Source: Rhea pennata
Lineage: Eukaryota > Chordata > Aves > Rheiformes > Rheidae
Direction: 5' to 3'
Assembly: GCF_028389875.1 (NCBI RefSeq)
Contig: NC_084663.1
Coordinates: 216,590,876 to 216,654,875 of the forward strand
Length of the DNA stretch: 64,000 nt
Below are positions 24,700 through 36,100 of this stretch, in pieces. Position 1 is the stretch's first letter. The number at the start of each line of letters is the position of its first letter. The position numbers and the translations under genes are program-made. The notes under the pieces are model-generated. The model was not told where the DNA came from and did not search any database. It worked only from the letters and a program-made list of their open reading frames with translations.

Positions 24700-25860
24700 G
24701 CGCTTCCCGCAGCGCTGCGGAGGAATCCCGGCGAGCAGAGGCGGGCGGGGAGCGGCTCCACATGGCAGCTCCCACGCCGGCACGGCGCCTCGGCCCGGGC
24801 GCGGGGCACCGGACGGCGCGTGCCGGAGGCAAGGGGCGGCCTCGCTCGCACAGCGGCCCCGGCGCGGAGCACGGCCCCGGCGAGCGCCTTCGCCACGCCG
24901 CGCCGGAGCGACGCTTCGGCCTCGAGCCCAGCTCCCGCACCCAGAGCCTCCTACCTGCGACTCAGGTGGCGGCGCCCCGTCCCTCTGTCCCGTCCGTCCG
25001 TCCAGTCCGTCAGTGCCGCCGCTGGGGGAGAGGAACGAGGCGGCATCACGGCCAAGCCGACCCCAACCAGGGCCCCGGGGCGACACGACCCCCCGGGCCG
25101 CCCGCCCCCCCACGAGGTCCCCGGGCCGCCCCCGGGCCGCCCCCGCCCCCCCGGCCTGCAGCCCCGACGCCGCAGCCGCCCGGACGCCGCGGCCCAGGAC
25201 GCGGGTCGCCGCCGAGGCGGCCCCGGGCCCGGCGCAGACGGCGCAAGGGCACCGGAGCGCCGCTGAGGCCCGGCCCGACCCGGCCCCGAGGGCGGCCCGC
25301 GCCGGGACCCGCCGAGGGCGCCGCGTCCCCAGGGCACCTTGCACCAGGGCCCGCCGCAGCGGCGGCACCGGGGCGCCCGCCGGGCCCGGCAGCGCGCCGC
25401 CGCCTTGCCCGCGGCCGCCGGGCCGGGCTGGGCCGGGCTGCCCCTGCCGCGGCGGCCCCGGCCCCGGCCCCGGCCCCGGCCCCGGCCCCACGCAGCGCCG
25501 CCGCTCACCAGCCACCTCCCCCGCGGGCCCCGCGCGCCCGCCGCCATCTTCCCGCCGCCGCCGCCGCGCCGGCCCCGCCCCGACCGACTGGGCCCCGCCC
25601 CCGCCGCGCCGGCCACGCCCCGACCGGCCCCGCCCCGCCCCCGCCGCGCCGAGCAGGCACCCGCGCCCGCCTGCCGCGCGCAGGCCCCGCCCCCGCCGCG
25701 CTGGCCACGCCCCCGCCCCGGCTCCCGGGGCCCGGGCTGGGCCTCGCTGCCGGGGCGGGGCCACCCTGCGCCGCCGCCTGAGGAGAGCGCCCATTGGCTG
25801 CGACGTGCGGGGGCGGGGACAGGCGGGGCGAGCGTGGGGGGCTGCGCCGCGCGGGCGCCG
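24700..25860 (-). promoter_or_regulatory. CpG-island promoter, probably FHIP1B
   Basis: More than 1 kb of dense CpG with repeated GC boxes (CCCCGCCC and GGGGCGGGG) and a run of CGGCCC hexamers near 25,450-25,490. A CCAAT box in minus orientation occurs near 25,792 (plus ATTGG). The nearest gene reading away from it on the minus strand is FHIP1B, about 8 kb downstream through a first intron. Assignment is by position; CNGA4 starts about 1 kb to the right on the other strand, so a bidirectional role is possible. Confidence 0.6.
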
Positions 25861-25879
25861 GGCCCCGAGCCCAACCCTG

Positions 25880-26640
25880 CAGCGTGCAGCGCCGTGCACC
25901 AGGCACTGGGCACCGGGCCACGGGCACAGCCCTGCACCGGGCACAGCTGGGCACCAGGTACCGAGCACTGCCCTGCACCGGGCCACGGGCCACGGGCACT
26001 GCCCTGCACCAGGCACAGCTGAGCACCAGGTACCGAGCACTGCCCTGCACCGGGCCACGGGCACAGCTGGGCACCAGGTACCGAGCACTGCCCTGCACTG
26101 GGCCCCGGGCACAGCTGGGCACCAGGTACCGAGCACAGCCCTGCACTGGGCCCCGGGCACTGCCCTACACTGAGCACTGGGCACAGCTGAGCACCAGGTA
26201 CCGAGCACAGCCCTGCACCAGGCACCAGGCACTGCCCTACACTGGGCACCGAGCACAGCCCTGCACCGGGCCCCGGGCACTGCCCTGCACCGGGCCACGG
26301 GCACAGCTGGGCACCAGGTACCAAGCACAGCCCTGCACCAGGCACTGGGCCCCGAGCACCGCCCTGCACCGGGCACTGGACACCGCCCTGCACCATGCAA
26401 CACCCTGCACCGTGCACCAAGCACAGCCCGGCACCTGGCACCGGGTGTCGAGCACAGCCCTGCATCAGGCACTGCCCTGCACCATGCAGCGCCCTGCACC
26501 GTGCACCAAGCACAGCCCTGCACTGGGCACTGCCCTGCATCATGCACCAAGTACTGCCCTGCATCGGGCACAGGGCACCAGGCATTGGACACAGTCCTGC
26601 ACCATGCACCACCCTGCACAGCACACCATGCACAGCCCTG
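25880..26640. repeat. GCACTGGGCACCAGGTACC minisatellite left of CNGA4
   Basis: Blocks such as GGGCACAGCTGGGCACCAGG, TACCGAGCACTGCCCTGCAC and CGGGCCACGGGCACAG alternate in irregular order for about 750 bases. The array ends about 145 bases upstream of the chosen CNGA4 start. It is open in several frames but non-coding. A related array lies to the right of CNGA4 at 32.1-32.6 kb. Confidence 0.85.
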
Positions 26641-26682
26641 CACCATGCCCTTGGCTGCGCAGCCCTTGGCGCAGGTGAGCCA

Positions 26683-26692
26683 TCCCCAGGGC
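26683..26692 (+). promoter_or_regulatory. Olf-1/EBF-like site upstream of CNGA4
   Basis: TCCCCAGGGC matches the EBF (Olf-1) palindrome TCCCNNGGGA except at the last base and lies about 100 bases before the CNGA4 start codon. Olfactory-neuron genes commonly carry such sites. A ten-base match in GC-rich DNA can be chance. Confidence 0.35.
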
Positions 26693-26785
26693 CCCACTGT
26701 TGCCACGACGCTGCCTGTACCGGCGGAGCCGCAAAGCCACAGCCTGGAGCCAGGCGGTGCTAGGTGCCTGAGCCCCGGCTGCAGG

Positions 26786-29700
26786 ATGCACAGCCTCAGC
26801 CGGGCGCTCGCCCGCCGTGGGGCTCAGCCCCGGCACAGCGGCGCTGTGGGGCTCCTCTCCGTGGCCTGGCCCAGCACCCATGCACCGCACACGCAGGGGT
26901 GAGTGGGGCCCGGCCGCCTGCCATGGGGCCTGGGGTGGGGGCACCAGCGTGGGGTCCTGCCTGCCGGCCCCATGGTGGGGGACAATGTGGGGGCCGGTGG
27001 GGGCCATGGGCGACCACCGTGTCTGCCCGGCAGCCCCTCTCCTTCCCCCCACAGCACTGATGCCCCCCGGAGCTGGATCCTCGACCCCTCCGGAGACTGG
27101 TACTACTGGTGGATCAGCATCATGGTCCTGCCCATCATGTACAACTGGATCGTCCTCATCTGCAGGTGCCAGCCCCAGTGCCCCACCAGGAACTGGCCCC
27201 ATGGGGCGGCCCAACAGGGGGCCAAGCCCCTTCACTGGTGCCATGGGGCCCAGGAGTCCGGCACCCAGTCGACGCCGTCGAGAGGTGCTGGGGCGCTGCG
27301 GCGGCCAAGGGCCCGGCAGCCCCGGTGATGCCGTCTGTGCGGCCAGGTGCTGCTTCACCGACGTGCAGGAGCAGCACGCGCTGGTGTGGCTGAGCCTGGA
27401 CTGCCTCTGCGACGCGCTGTACCTGCTGGACATCGCCGTCCACTTGCACACCGGTCAGTGCCGCGGCACGCTGCATGCACGGATGTGTCAGTATGTGCAC
27501 GCACATGAGCTGCGTGTGCACACGCACCTTCGTGCATGTGTATGCACGCACACGTGTGTGTGTGTCCACAGCTCACGCGTGTGTGTGTCCACGCTCACTT
27601 GTGCACACACACGCACTAATGGATGGCTGCACATGTTTGCACAGTTAATGCATGCCACCCCGGCAGGCAGGACCATCAGCCCTGTGCCACCTTGGGCTGC
27701 CTGGACCCCTGCTCCAAAGTGGCATCCCATGAGACTTGGGTCCTGGGGCCCCTCTGCACCCCATGCCGGGTACCCCGTCCTCTGCCAGCCTCCTCCCTGC
27801 ATGGGCCTCCCCACCAGCACCCATCACCACCCGCTCAGGGACCCATTGCTCTCACTGGGGACTTCCTGCCAAGGACCCCCAGCGGCGATGCCATGTCATT
27901 CCCCCCCCCCACACGATGTCCTCTTGGGCACCCAGCCTGGGGATGTTCCCTGCTCCCGGGGCCCTGGGGGTGTCCAACCCCTGCAGCAGGGGTTCCCCAC
28001 AGCACAGCACGGCACAGCAAGGCATGGCGTGGCATGATGCGGCATGGTGTGACATGGGATGGCATGGTGCAGCATGGCACAGCATGGCATGACACAGCGC
28101 GGCACAGCATGGCATGGCATGGTGCAGCATGGCACGGCATGGCACGGCACAGCGCGGCACGGCACAGCACAGCGCAGCATGACACAGCATGGCGTGGCCT
28201 CGCCGTCGCCCCCAGGCTTCCTGGAGGAGGGCATCCTGGTGCAGGACCGCTCGCAGATCCGGCGGTGCTACCTGGGCTCCTGGTCCTTCGCCTGGGACGT
28301 GGCCTCGGTGCTGCCCACAGACCTGCTGTACCTCCGCCTGGGGCTGGGGGTGCCGGCGCTGCGCGCTAACCGCTGCCTGCGGGCGCCGCGGCTCTTCGAG
28401 GCCTTCGACCGGCGGGAGACGCGCACGGGCTACCCCAACGCCTTCCGCATCGCCAAGCTGATGCTCTACGTCTTCGTCACCATCCACTGGAACGCCTGCC
28501 TCTACTTCGCCCTCTCCACCCACCTGGGGCTGGGCGCCGACACCTGGGTCCACCCCAATGCCAGCCGCCCCGGCTTCGCCCGCCCGCTGCGCCAGTACCT
28601 CTACAGCTTCTACTTCTCCACCCTCATCCTCACCACCGTGGGCGACACGCCAGAGCCACGGCGCGAGGAGGAGTTCCTCTTCATGACGGCCGGCTTCCTC
28701 CTGGCTGTGCTGGGCTTCGCCACCATCGTGGGCAGCATGAGCTCCGTCATCTCCAACGTGAGCGCGGCCGACGCCGCCTTCTACCCCGACCCCGGCCCGG
28801 TGCAGCGCTACCTGCAGACGCGCGGCGCGGGCCGGCAGCTGGTGCGCCGCGTGGCCCGCTGGCACCAGCACCTGCGGGCGCAGGGGAAGCTGACGGAGGA
28901 GCGGGGGGTGCTGCGGCACCTGCCCGCGCAGCTGCGGGCCGAGGTGGCCGCCAGCGTGCACCTGCCGGCGCTGCGCAAGGTGGCCCTCTTCCAGAGCTGC
29001 GAGCGCGGCGTGCTGCAGGAGCTGGTGCTGAGGCTGCGGCCCCAGGTCTGCAGCCCCGGCGAGTTCGTGTGCCGCAAGGGCGACGTCGGCCGCGAGATGT
29101 ACTTCATCCGTGAGGGGCGCCTGGCCGTGGTGGCCGACGACGGCGTCACGACGCTCGCCGTCCTGGGCGAGGGGCTCTACTTCGGGGAGATCAGCCTCAT
29201 CAACATCGCAGGTGAGCCCGTGGCGCCGGCACCGCCGCGGGACCCCGCACTGCGGCCCCCGCCCCACCGCAGCCTCTCCGTCCCCAGGGAACAGGTCGGG
29301 AAACCGGCGCACCGCCAACATCAAGAGCATCGGCTACTCGGACCTCTTCTGCCTCTCCAAGGAGGACCTGACAGAGGTGCTGGCTGAGTTCCCCACCGCC
29401 CGCGCGATGATGGAGGCCAAGGGCCGTGAGATCCTGCTGCGGCTGGACAAGCTGGACCTGCATGCGGAGGCGGCAGCGGCGGCAGCAGCCGAAGAGGCTG
29501 AGAGCCGGGCGCAGGCGCTGGAGGCGGCGCTGGAGGAGCTGCAGACCCGGGTGGCCCGGCTGCTGGCCCAGCTGGAGTCCAGCGCCTACAAGCTGGCACT
29601 GCGCGTTGAGCGCCTGGAGAGCCGGCTCCGGCGGCGGGGCGCTGTGGGGGTACAGGGCCCAGCCACGACGCGGGGTGCAGCCAGGGGATGGGGTCCTGCC

Positions 29701-30612
29701 ACGATACGGGGTGCTGCTGGGGGACGGGGTCCTGCCACAATGTGGGGTCCTGCTGGGGGACGGGGTCCTGCCAGGGCAGCAGGTCCCACTGGGGTGCAGC
29801 GTGCTGCCACGCTGTGGGGTCCTGCTGGGGGCTGGAGTGATGCCAGGGGCCAGGGTGCTGCGGGGGCTGCCAGGGGCCTAGGTGATCCCAGGGGCCGGGG
29901 TGATCCCAGGGGCCAGGGTGATCCCAGGGGCCGGGGTGATCCCAGGGGCCAGGGTGCTGCGGGGGCTGCCAGGGGCCTAGGTGATCCCAGGGCCCAGGGT
30001 GATCCCAGGGGCCAGGCTGATGCCAGGGGCCGGGGTGCTGCGGGGGCTGCTAGGGGCCAAGGTGATCCCAGGGGCCGGGGTGATCCCAGGGGCCAGGGTG
30101 ATCCCAGGGACCGGGGTGATCCCAGGGGCCAGGGTGATCCCAGGGGCCGGGGTGCTGCGGGGGCTGCCAGGGGCCAAGGTGATCCCAGGGGCCGGGGTGA
30201 TCCCAGGGGCCAGGGTGATCCCAGGGGCCGGGGTGCTGCGGGGGCTGCCAGGGGCCAAGGTGATCCCAGGGGCCGGGGTGATCCCAGGGGCCAGGCTGAT
30301 GCCAGGGCCCGGGGTGCTGCGGGGGCTGCTAGGGGCCAAGGTGATCCCAGGGCCCGGGGTGATCCCAGGGGCCAGGCTGATGCCAGGGCCCGGGGTGCTG
30401 CGGGGGCTGCTAGGGGCCAAGGTGATCCCAGGGGCCGGGGTGATCCCAGGGGCCAGGGTGATCCCAGGGGCCAGGGTGCTGCAGGGGCTGCCAGAAGCCG
30501 GGGCAATGCCAGGGATCGGGGTGATACTAGGGACCAGGATGATGCCAGGGGTTGGGTTGATGTTGGGGGCTGGGGGCCTCAGGGGTCTGGGGGCTGTGGG
30601 GGTCTGGGGTGA
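26786..30612 (+). CDS. CNGA4: Cyclic-nucleotide-gated channel subunit alpha-4, 883 aa with long repeat tail
   Basis: CNGA4 is a modulatory subunit of the olfactory CNG channel in ciliary membranes (family knowledge). Exons: 26786-26898, 27055-27165, 27347-27453, 28216-29211, 29288-30612; phases agree and the total is 2,652 nt. The N-terminal [16 protein letters not shown] leads into S1. [20 protein letters not shown] follows S4. The pore is [11 protein letters not shown] (residues about 246-256). The cyclic-nucleotide pocket has [11 protein letters not shown] and [16 protein letters not shown] (about 433-464). A Leu/Glu-rich coiled coil covers about 490-558. Human CNGA4 ends about 45 residues after this coil at 575 aa. 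Here the frame stays open for about 325 more residues of GDPRGQ/AGAARGQ-type repeats until the TGA at 30,610. The first exon is weakly conserved. The ATG at 26,786 gives the right phase; an in-frame ATG at 26,645 is an alternative. The core is certain, the two ends less so. Confidence 0.92.
27985..28195. repeat. GGCATGGCAC decamer field in CNGA4 intron 3
   Basis: Tandem five- and ten-base words (GGCAT, GGCAC, AGCAC, GGTGC) fill the 3' part of the intron and end about 20 bases before the acceptor of exon 4. The same word family fills 59.2-61.6 kb. Confidence 0.85.
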
Positions 30613-31195
30613 TGCCAGGGATCAGGGTGATGCTGGGGGTTGTGGGGAGCTGGGATGATGCTAGGGGCTGGGGCGACACCAGAGGTCAGAGCGATGCTGG
30701 GGGTCAGGGCACTGCCAGGAGCTGCGAGGATGCCGGGGGCTGGGGTGATGCTGGGGGCTGGGGTCCAGGGAGCCGGGGGGCTGGGGTGATGCCGGGGATC
30801 AGAGCGATGCCGGGGGTCAGGGTGATGCCGGGGGCTGGGGTGATGCCGGGGGCTGGGGTGATGCTGGGGATCAGAGCGATGCCAGGGGTCAGGGTGATGC
30901 CGGGGGCTGGGGTGATGCCGGGGGCTGGGGTGATGCCGGGGATCAGAGCGATGCCGGGGGTCAGGGTGATGCTGGGGGCTGGGGTGATGCCGGGGGCTGG
31001 GGTGATGCTGGGGATCAGGGTGATGCCGGGGGTCAGGGTGATGCTGGGGGTCAGGGCAATGCCGGGGGCTGGGGTGATGCTGGGGATCAGGGTGATGCCG
31101 GGGGGCTGGGGTGATGCTGTGGGGGCTGAGGCCCAGGGAGCCGGGGGTCAGGGTGATGCCGGGGGCTGGGGTGATGCCGGGGATCAGAGCCGCTG
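29640..31195. repeat. 18-bp minisatellite running from the CNGA4 last exon downstream
   Basis: The basic unit is GGTGATCCCAGGGGCCRG (18 bases), interspersed with 24-base GTGCTGCGGGGGCTGC-type units to about 30,480. From there it drifts to GGTGATGCCGGGGGCTGG units to 31,195. Because 18 and 24 are multiples of three, the CNGA4 frame survives to 30,612. The antisense strand is also open. Confidence 0.9.
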
Positions 31196-31227
31196 CCCCT
31201 CCTCAGAGGTGCGAGGGACCCGTGACT

Positions 31228-31400
31228 GTTGCTGTGTAACATTGACAACAGTCCCTAGGTAACAATGGCAACAGTTGCTAGGTAACTGTGACCACGTTGC
31301 TTCGTACCGTTGACAATAGTTGCTAGGTAACCATAACAACAGTCGCTGGGTAACGGGGACAGAAGTTGCTCAGAGACAATAAGGATAGTTGGTACCTGAG
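31228..31400. promoter_or_regulatory. Tandem RFX X-box array, 23-bp period
   Basis: Eight GTTGCTAGGTAAC-like 13-mers start at 31,228, 31,251, 31,274, 31,296, 31,319, 31,342, 31,365 and 31,388, so spacing is 23 with one 22. Copies 2, 3, 5, 6 and 7 fit the X-box consensus RYYNYY-N-RRNRAC; copies 3 and 5 are identical. The array lies 0.6 kb past the CNGA4 stop and 1.8 kb before CCKBR. Spacing and matches are seen directly; RFX binding is inference. Confidence 0.7.
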
Positions 31401-31419
31401 AGCGACAACAGCTACAGGA

Positions 31420-31930
31420 CAGGGACGGGGACAGGGCAGGGACAGGGACAGGGAAAGGGAAAGGGACAGGGAAAGGGACACGGATAGGGATATGGACAAG
31501 GATAGGGAAAGGGACAGGGATAGGGATAGGGACAAGGATAGGGACAGAGACAGGGAAAGGGACACGGATAGGGATAAGGACAGGGATGGGGACAGGGACA
31601 TGGACAGACAAAGGGACAGGGACAGAGATAGAGAGACGGAGAGGGACAGGGATAAGAATTTGGACAGGGATAGGGACAGGGACAGGGATAGGGACAAGGA
31701 TAGGGACAGGGACAGGGATAAGGATTTGGACAGGGATAGGGACAGGGATAGGGACAAAGATAGGACAGGGACAGGGATAAGGATTTGGATAAGAATAGGG
31801 ATAGGGACAGGGACAGAGACAGGCACAGGGATACAGTCAGGGATAGGGACAGTGTTAGAGCAAGGATATGGTTGGGGTAGAGGCCAGGGTAGAGGTGGGG
31901 TGGGGTCGGGGATAGAGGCAGGGATGGGCA
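31420..31930. repeat. GGGACA/GGGATA hexamer satellite
   Basis: About 450 bases of GGGACA, GGGATA, AGGGAC and GGGAAA hexamers that become irregular to the right. The strand asymmetry is strong (purine-rich plus strand), so long open frames occur on both strands with Asp-Arg or Leu-Ser repeats. It is non-coding. Confidence 0.92.
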
Positions 31931-32139
31931 GGATGGGATGAAGCAGGGATGGGGGCAGGACAGAGACAGGACAAGGCCAGGGAGTGGGACGGGGCAGGGG
32001 CCTGGCCGCCGGGGCCTCTCGGAGCTCTGGCCGTGGGCAGGGGCCAGCGCAGCCCGGGCGAGGGGGGCCCAGTGGCACCGACGCTCAGCTCCATCGGAAC
32101 GAGCGGCCGCCTGGAGCCAGGGCGCAGGGCTCGGGCGCT

Positions 32140-32560
32140 GGGCACCATGTACCAGGCACTGGGCACCGGGCACTGTGTGCCAGCCACTGGGCACTGGGCA
32201 CCAGGCACTGCACACGGGGCACTGGGCACCAGGTACCAGGCACTGGGCACTGGGTGCCAGGCACTGCACACTGGGCACTGGGCACTGGGCACCGGCTACC
32301 AGGCACTGGGCACTGGCAGTCAGGCACTGCACACGGGGCACTGGGCACCAGGTACCAGGCACTGGGCACTGGGTGCCAGGCACTGCACACTGGGCACTGG
32401 GCACTGGGCACCGGCTACCAGGCACTGGGCACTGGCAGTCAGGCACTGCACACGGGGCACTGGGCACCAGGTACCAGGCACTGGGCACTGGGTGCCAGGC
32501 ACTGCACACTGGGCACTGGGCACGACATACCAGGCACTGCGCACTGGGCACTGTCTGAGC
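32140..32560. repeat. 119-bp higher-order minisatellite right of CNGA4
   Basis: CAGGCACTGCACACGGGGCA recurs at 32,202, 32,321 and 32,440, an exact 119-base period. Within each unit the shorter words GGCACTGGGCACCAGGTACC and GGGTGCCAGGCACTGC repeat. It is related in wording to the array at 25.9-26.6 kb. Confidence 0.9.
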
Positions 32561-32754
32561 ACCGTACATGGCGCACCTAGAACCGGTCTCTGGGCACTGG
32601 GACCACTGCAGGGAATGGCGGCAATGCACAACTGGGACCAACGGGAGACCTGGCAGCAGCTCCTGGCACTGGGGGCAGAAGGACAGGGGATGGGGGGCAG
32701 CAGGAACTTGGGGGCTGGGAGACGCTGTGGGATGATGACATAAGTGTGGCTGTG

Positions 32755-33065
32755 CATCAGCCCCACACTGGCACAGCCCCATCCCCACACTGCCTCCCAA
32801 CCACACACTCCCCCATCCCCACACTGCCCCGTCCCCACACCGCCCTATCCCCACACTGCCCCCCATCCCCACACTGCTCCATCCCCACACTGCCTACCAT
32901 CCCCACACTGGCCCCCATCCCCACACTGCCCCTATCCCCACACTCCCCCCATCCCCACACTCCCCCATCCCCACGCTGCCCCCATCCCCACACTGGCCCC
33001 CATCCCCACACTGCCCCCATCCCCACACTGCCCCCAATCCCCACCGCCCCCCAACCCCACTCCAC
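32755..33065. repeat. 18-bp CCCCATCCCCACACTGCC array before CCKBR
   Basis: About 17 units of CCATCCCCACACTGCCCC with small length changes. It ends about 100 bases before the CCKBR start codon, so it lies in the proximal promoter or 5' UTR. Confidence 0.9.
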
Positions 33066-33069
33066 CCCG

Positions 33070-33163
33070 CATCCCTCCCCCCATCCCTCCCCCCGCCCCG
33101 CCCCCCCGGCTCCGCCCCCCCCCGCTCTCTCCCCGCTCGCTCCGCTCCGCTCGCGCCGCCCGC
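33070..33163 (+). promoter_or_regulatory. CCKBR proximal promoter / 5' UTR
   Basis: A C-rich stretch with CCCCGCCCC and CCGCTC repeats directly before the ATG. No TATA box is seen. It merges with CpG-rich coding exon 1, as in a small CpG island. Confidence 0.5.
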
Positions 33164-36100
33164 ATGGACCCGCCGCGGCTCAACGCGTCGCTGCAGGAGC
33201 TGCTCTGCCGCCCGGGCGCCGGCACCGGCACCGGCACCGGCACCGGCAACGCCAGCGCCTCGAACGGCTCGGTCTGCGACCTGCTGCGCGGGGGTCTCCT
33301 CGGGCCCCCCGCGCCCAAAGGTGAGCCCGGACCGCGGCGGCTCCGGACCCCTGGGACCCCCGAGACCCCCGGCGCCGGACACCACTCCCCGCGCCCCGAC
33401 CTTGCATCCTGGAGCCTCCCCCTCCGACGGTCCGCTGTATCGCCTGTGCACTCCCTGTGCGCCTCCGTGTCCCCGCTGTGCACCACATCCTCCAGCCCGG
33501 TGCACCCCCTGTGCACCCCTCGGTGCACCCCCCCTTGCACCTCCCGTGCAACCCCTGTATGCCCGTCGGTGCCCCTCCGTGCCCCCCCCATGCACCACAT
33601 CCTCCAGCCCGGTGCACCCCCTATGCACCCCTCGGTGCACCCCCCTTGCACCTCCCGTGCAACCCCTGTATGCCCGTCAGAGCCCCTCAGTGTCCCCCCC
33701 ATGCACCACATCCTCCAGCCCGGTGCACCCCCTGTGCACCCCTCGGTGCACCCCCCTTGCACCTCCCGTGCAACCCCTGTATGCCCGTCAGAGCCCCTCA
33801 GTGTCCCCCCCATGCACCACATCCTCCAGCCCGGTGCACCCCCTGTGCACCCCTCGGTGCACCCCCCTTGCACCTCCCGTGCAACCCCTGTATGCCCGTC
33901 GGTGCCCCTCCGTGCCCCCCCCATGCCCCACATCCTCCAGCCCGGTGCACCCCCTGTGCACCCCTCGGTGCACCCCCCTTGCACCTCCCGTGCAACCCCT
34001 GTATGCCCGTCGGTGCCCCTCCGTGCCCCCCCCATGCACCACATCCTCCAGCCCGGTGCACCCCCTGTGCACCCCTCGGTGCACCCCCCTTGCACCTCCC
34101 GTGCAACCCCTGTATGCCTGTCGGTGCCCCTCCGTGTCCCCCCCATGCACCACATCCTCCAGCCCGGTGCACCCCCTGTGCACCCCTCGGTGCACCCCCC
34201 TTGCACCTCCCGTGCAACCCCTGTATGCCCATCCGTGCCCCTCCCGTGAACTCCTGCCATGCACCCGGTGCACCCTGCTGCATCCCATATGCAGTCCCTG
34301 TGCGCCCCTCAGTGTCCCCCCTGTGCACTTCCCCCGTGCACCACACCCTCCCGTCCGGTACAACCCTTTGCACACCTCGGTGCACCCCGTGTACACCCTC
34401 TGTGTGCCCCTGAGCACCCCCAACATGCACTCCCCATGGGCTCACATCCTCCTGCCTGGTGCACCCTCCATGCACCCCCTGTGTGCCCCTCAGTGCTCCC
34501 CTATGCACCCCCTGTGCGCCCCTCGGTGCACCCCCCCTTGCACTCACCCCATGCACCACATCCACCTGCCCGGTGCATACCCTGTGTGCCCCTCAGTGCA
34601 CCTCCCATTCACCACATCCACTTACCTGGTGCACCCCCTGAGTGTCCCGTCTGCCTGCCCCACACACCCCCTGTGCATCCCCCTTGTGCCTGCCCTGTAC
34701 TGCCCTGTGGGCCCCATTCACCTGCTTGGTGCACCCCACCATGCACTCTGCCGTGCACCCCGTGTGAGCCCCCCGTGCACCCCATCCATCTACCCAGTGC
34801 ACCCCCTGTGCATTCCCCCGTTCACCCCATCCTACCACCAGTTGCACCCCCCATGCACCCTACCCACTGGCCCAGCGCACCCCGGTGTGCCCCACCATGC
34901 CCTGTCTGCCTGCCCAGTGCACCTCCGTTCATGCTGCTGTGCATTCGGTGCCTCCCATGCTCTTGCCCCAGTGCAGCCTGGAGCACCTTGTTGTGCCCCA
35001 GCCCGGCTGCACCCGGGTCCGGCGTGTCCCGTCGGCCAGTGTCCCCAGCAGGGTCCCGGCATCGGCTCACCGGCCCAGCGGTGCTGTGTGCTCAAGCGGC
35101 ACCAGGGTGCGGGGCAGTAGGACCCTGCCCGCACGGCCCCACCTGCACTCCATGGCTCCGGGCTCGGAGGCTCTGCAGCTCCGAGCTCTGCGGATCGGGG
35201 GCTCCGCGGCTCCAAGCTCTGTGGATCTGGGTCTCCGCAGCTCTGGGCTCCGCAGCTCCACAGCTCTGGGCTCTGCCGCTCCGAGCTCTGCGGCCTGGGG
35301 GCTCCGCGGTTCGGGGGCTCCTCAGCATGGGTGTCTGTGCTGGATGCCCAGGCCCTGCCCCAGCTCCGGCGGGGGCGGAGGGCAGCGACGGGGCCGGCGT
35401 GGCGGGGGCTTCGGCAGCTGGGGCCGCCCAGGGGGGCGAGTGGGGCACTGCAGCAGCTGGGATCCCGGTCCCGGCGCCAGGCCATTAATTTCCCAGGTGA
35501 CAAACAACCGCAGCCACGGCTGACCAAGCCGGGGCAGCTCGGCCGCGCGGTCCCTGCCCATGGCGGGAGGGCAGCGAGGCCTGTGGGCTGGAGCGGGCGG
35601 GCGGGCACTGGGGCTCGGCACGGGGGCAGGACCAGAGGTGCCCCCCCAGCCCCTCGGCTCTGCTCTGGCACTGGCGCCGCACATCAGCCCCTGCCTGCCC
35701 GCCCCACGCCGGCACTGAGCTGCCACTGAGCCGGCAGAGGCGCCTAGGGCCGGGGAGCCATGCCAGCAGGGAGCGGGGCGCCGTGGGGCATCCCGACGGC
35801 ACCCACTGCGCCAGCGGGACCCAGGCGTCCTGGCGCCCGCTGCCCGCGTGCCGGCCGAGCGCCCGAGAGAGCCGTGGGTGCGGGCGTCCCCCGGCGCGCT
35901 GGCCTCCCCGCGCCGGGCGCGCAGCGTGCGTGACGCCTGCCGCCCCACAGACCTGGACCTGACCGTGCGCGTCCTGCTGTACGCGCTGATCTTTGTGCTG
36001 AGCGTGTGCGGGAACACCCTGGTCGTGGCCGTGCTGCTGCTGAACCGCCGCCTGCGCACCGTCACCAACTCCTTCCTGCTGTCCCTGGCCCTCAGCGACC

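Noticed and set aside
24424-26706. Minus frame of 760 aa across the CpG island and the adjacent minisatellite
   Set aside because: Half is repeat (Ala-Val-Pro-Gly-Ala style) and half CpG island in reverse. No family features.
29586-30506. Antisense frame of 306 aa opposite the CNGA4 repeat tail
   Set aside because: A mirror of an 18-bp repeat without stops on either strand. No start context or neighbours.
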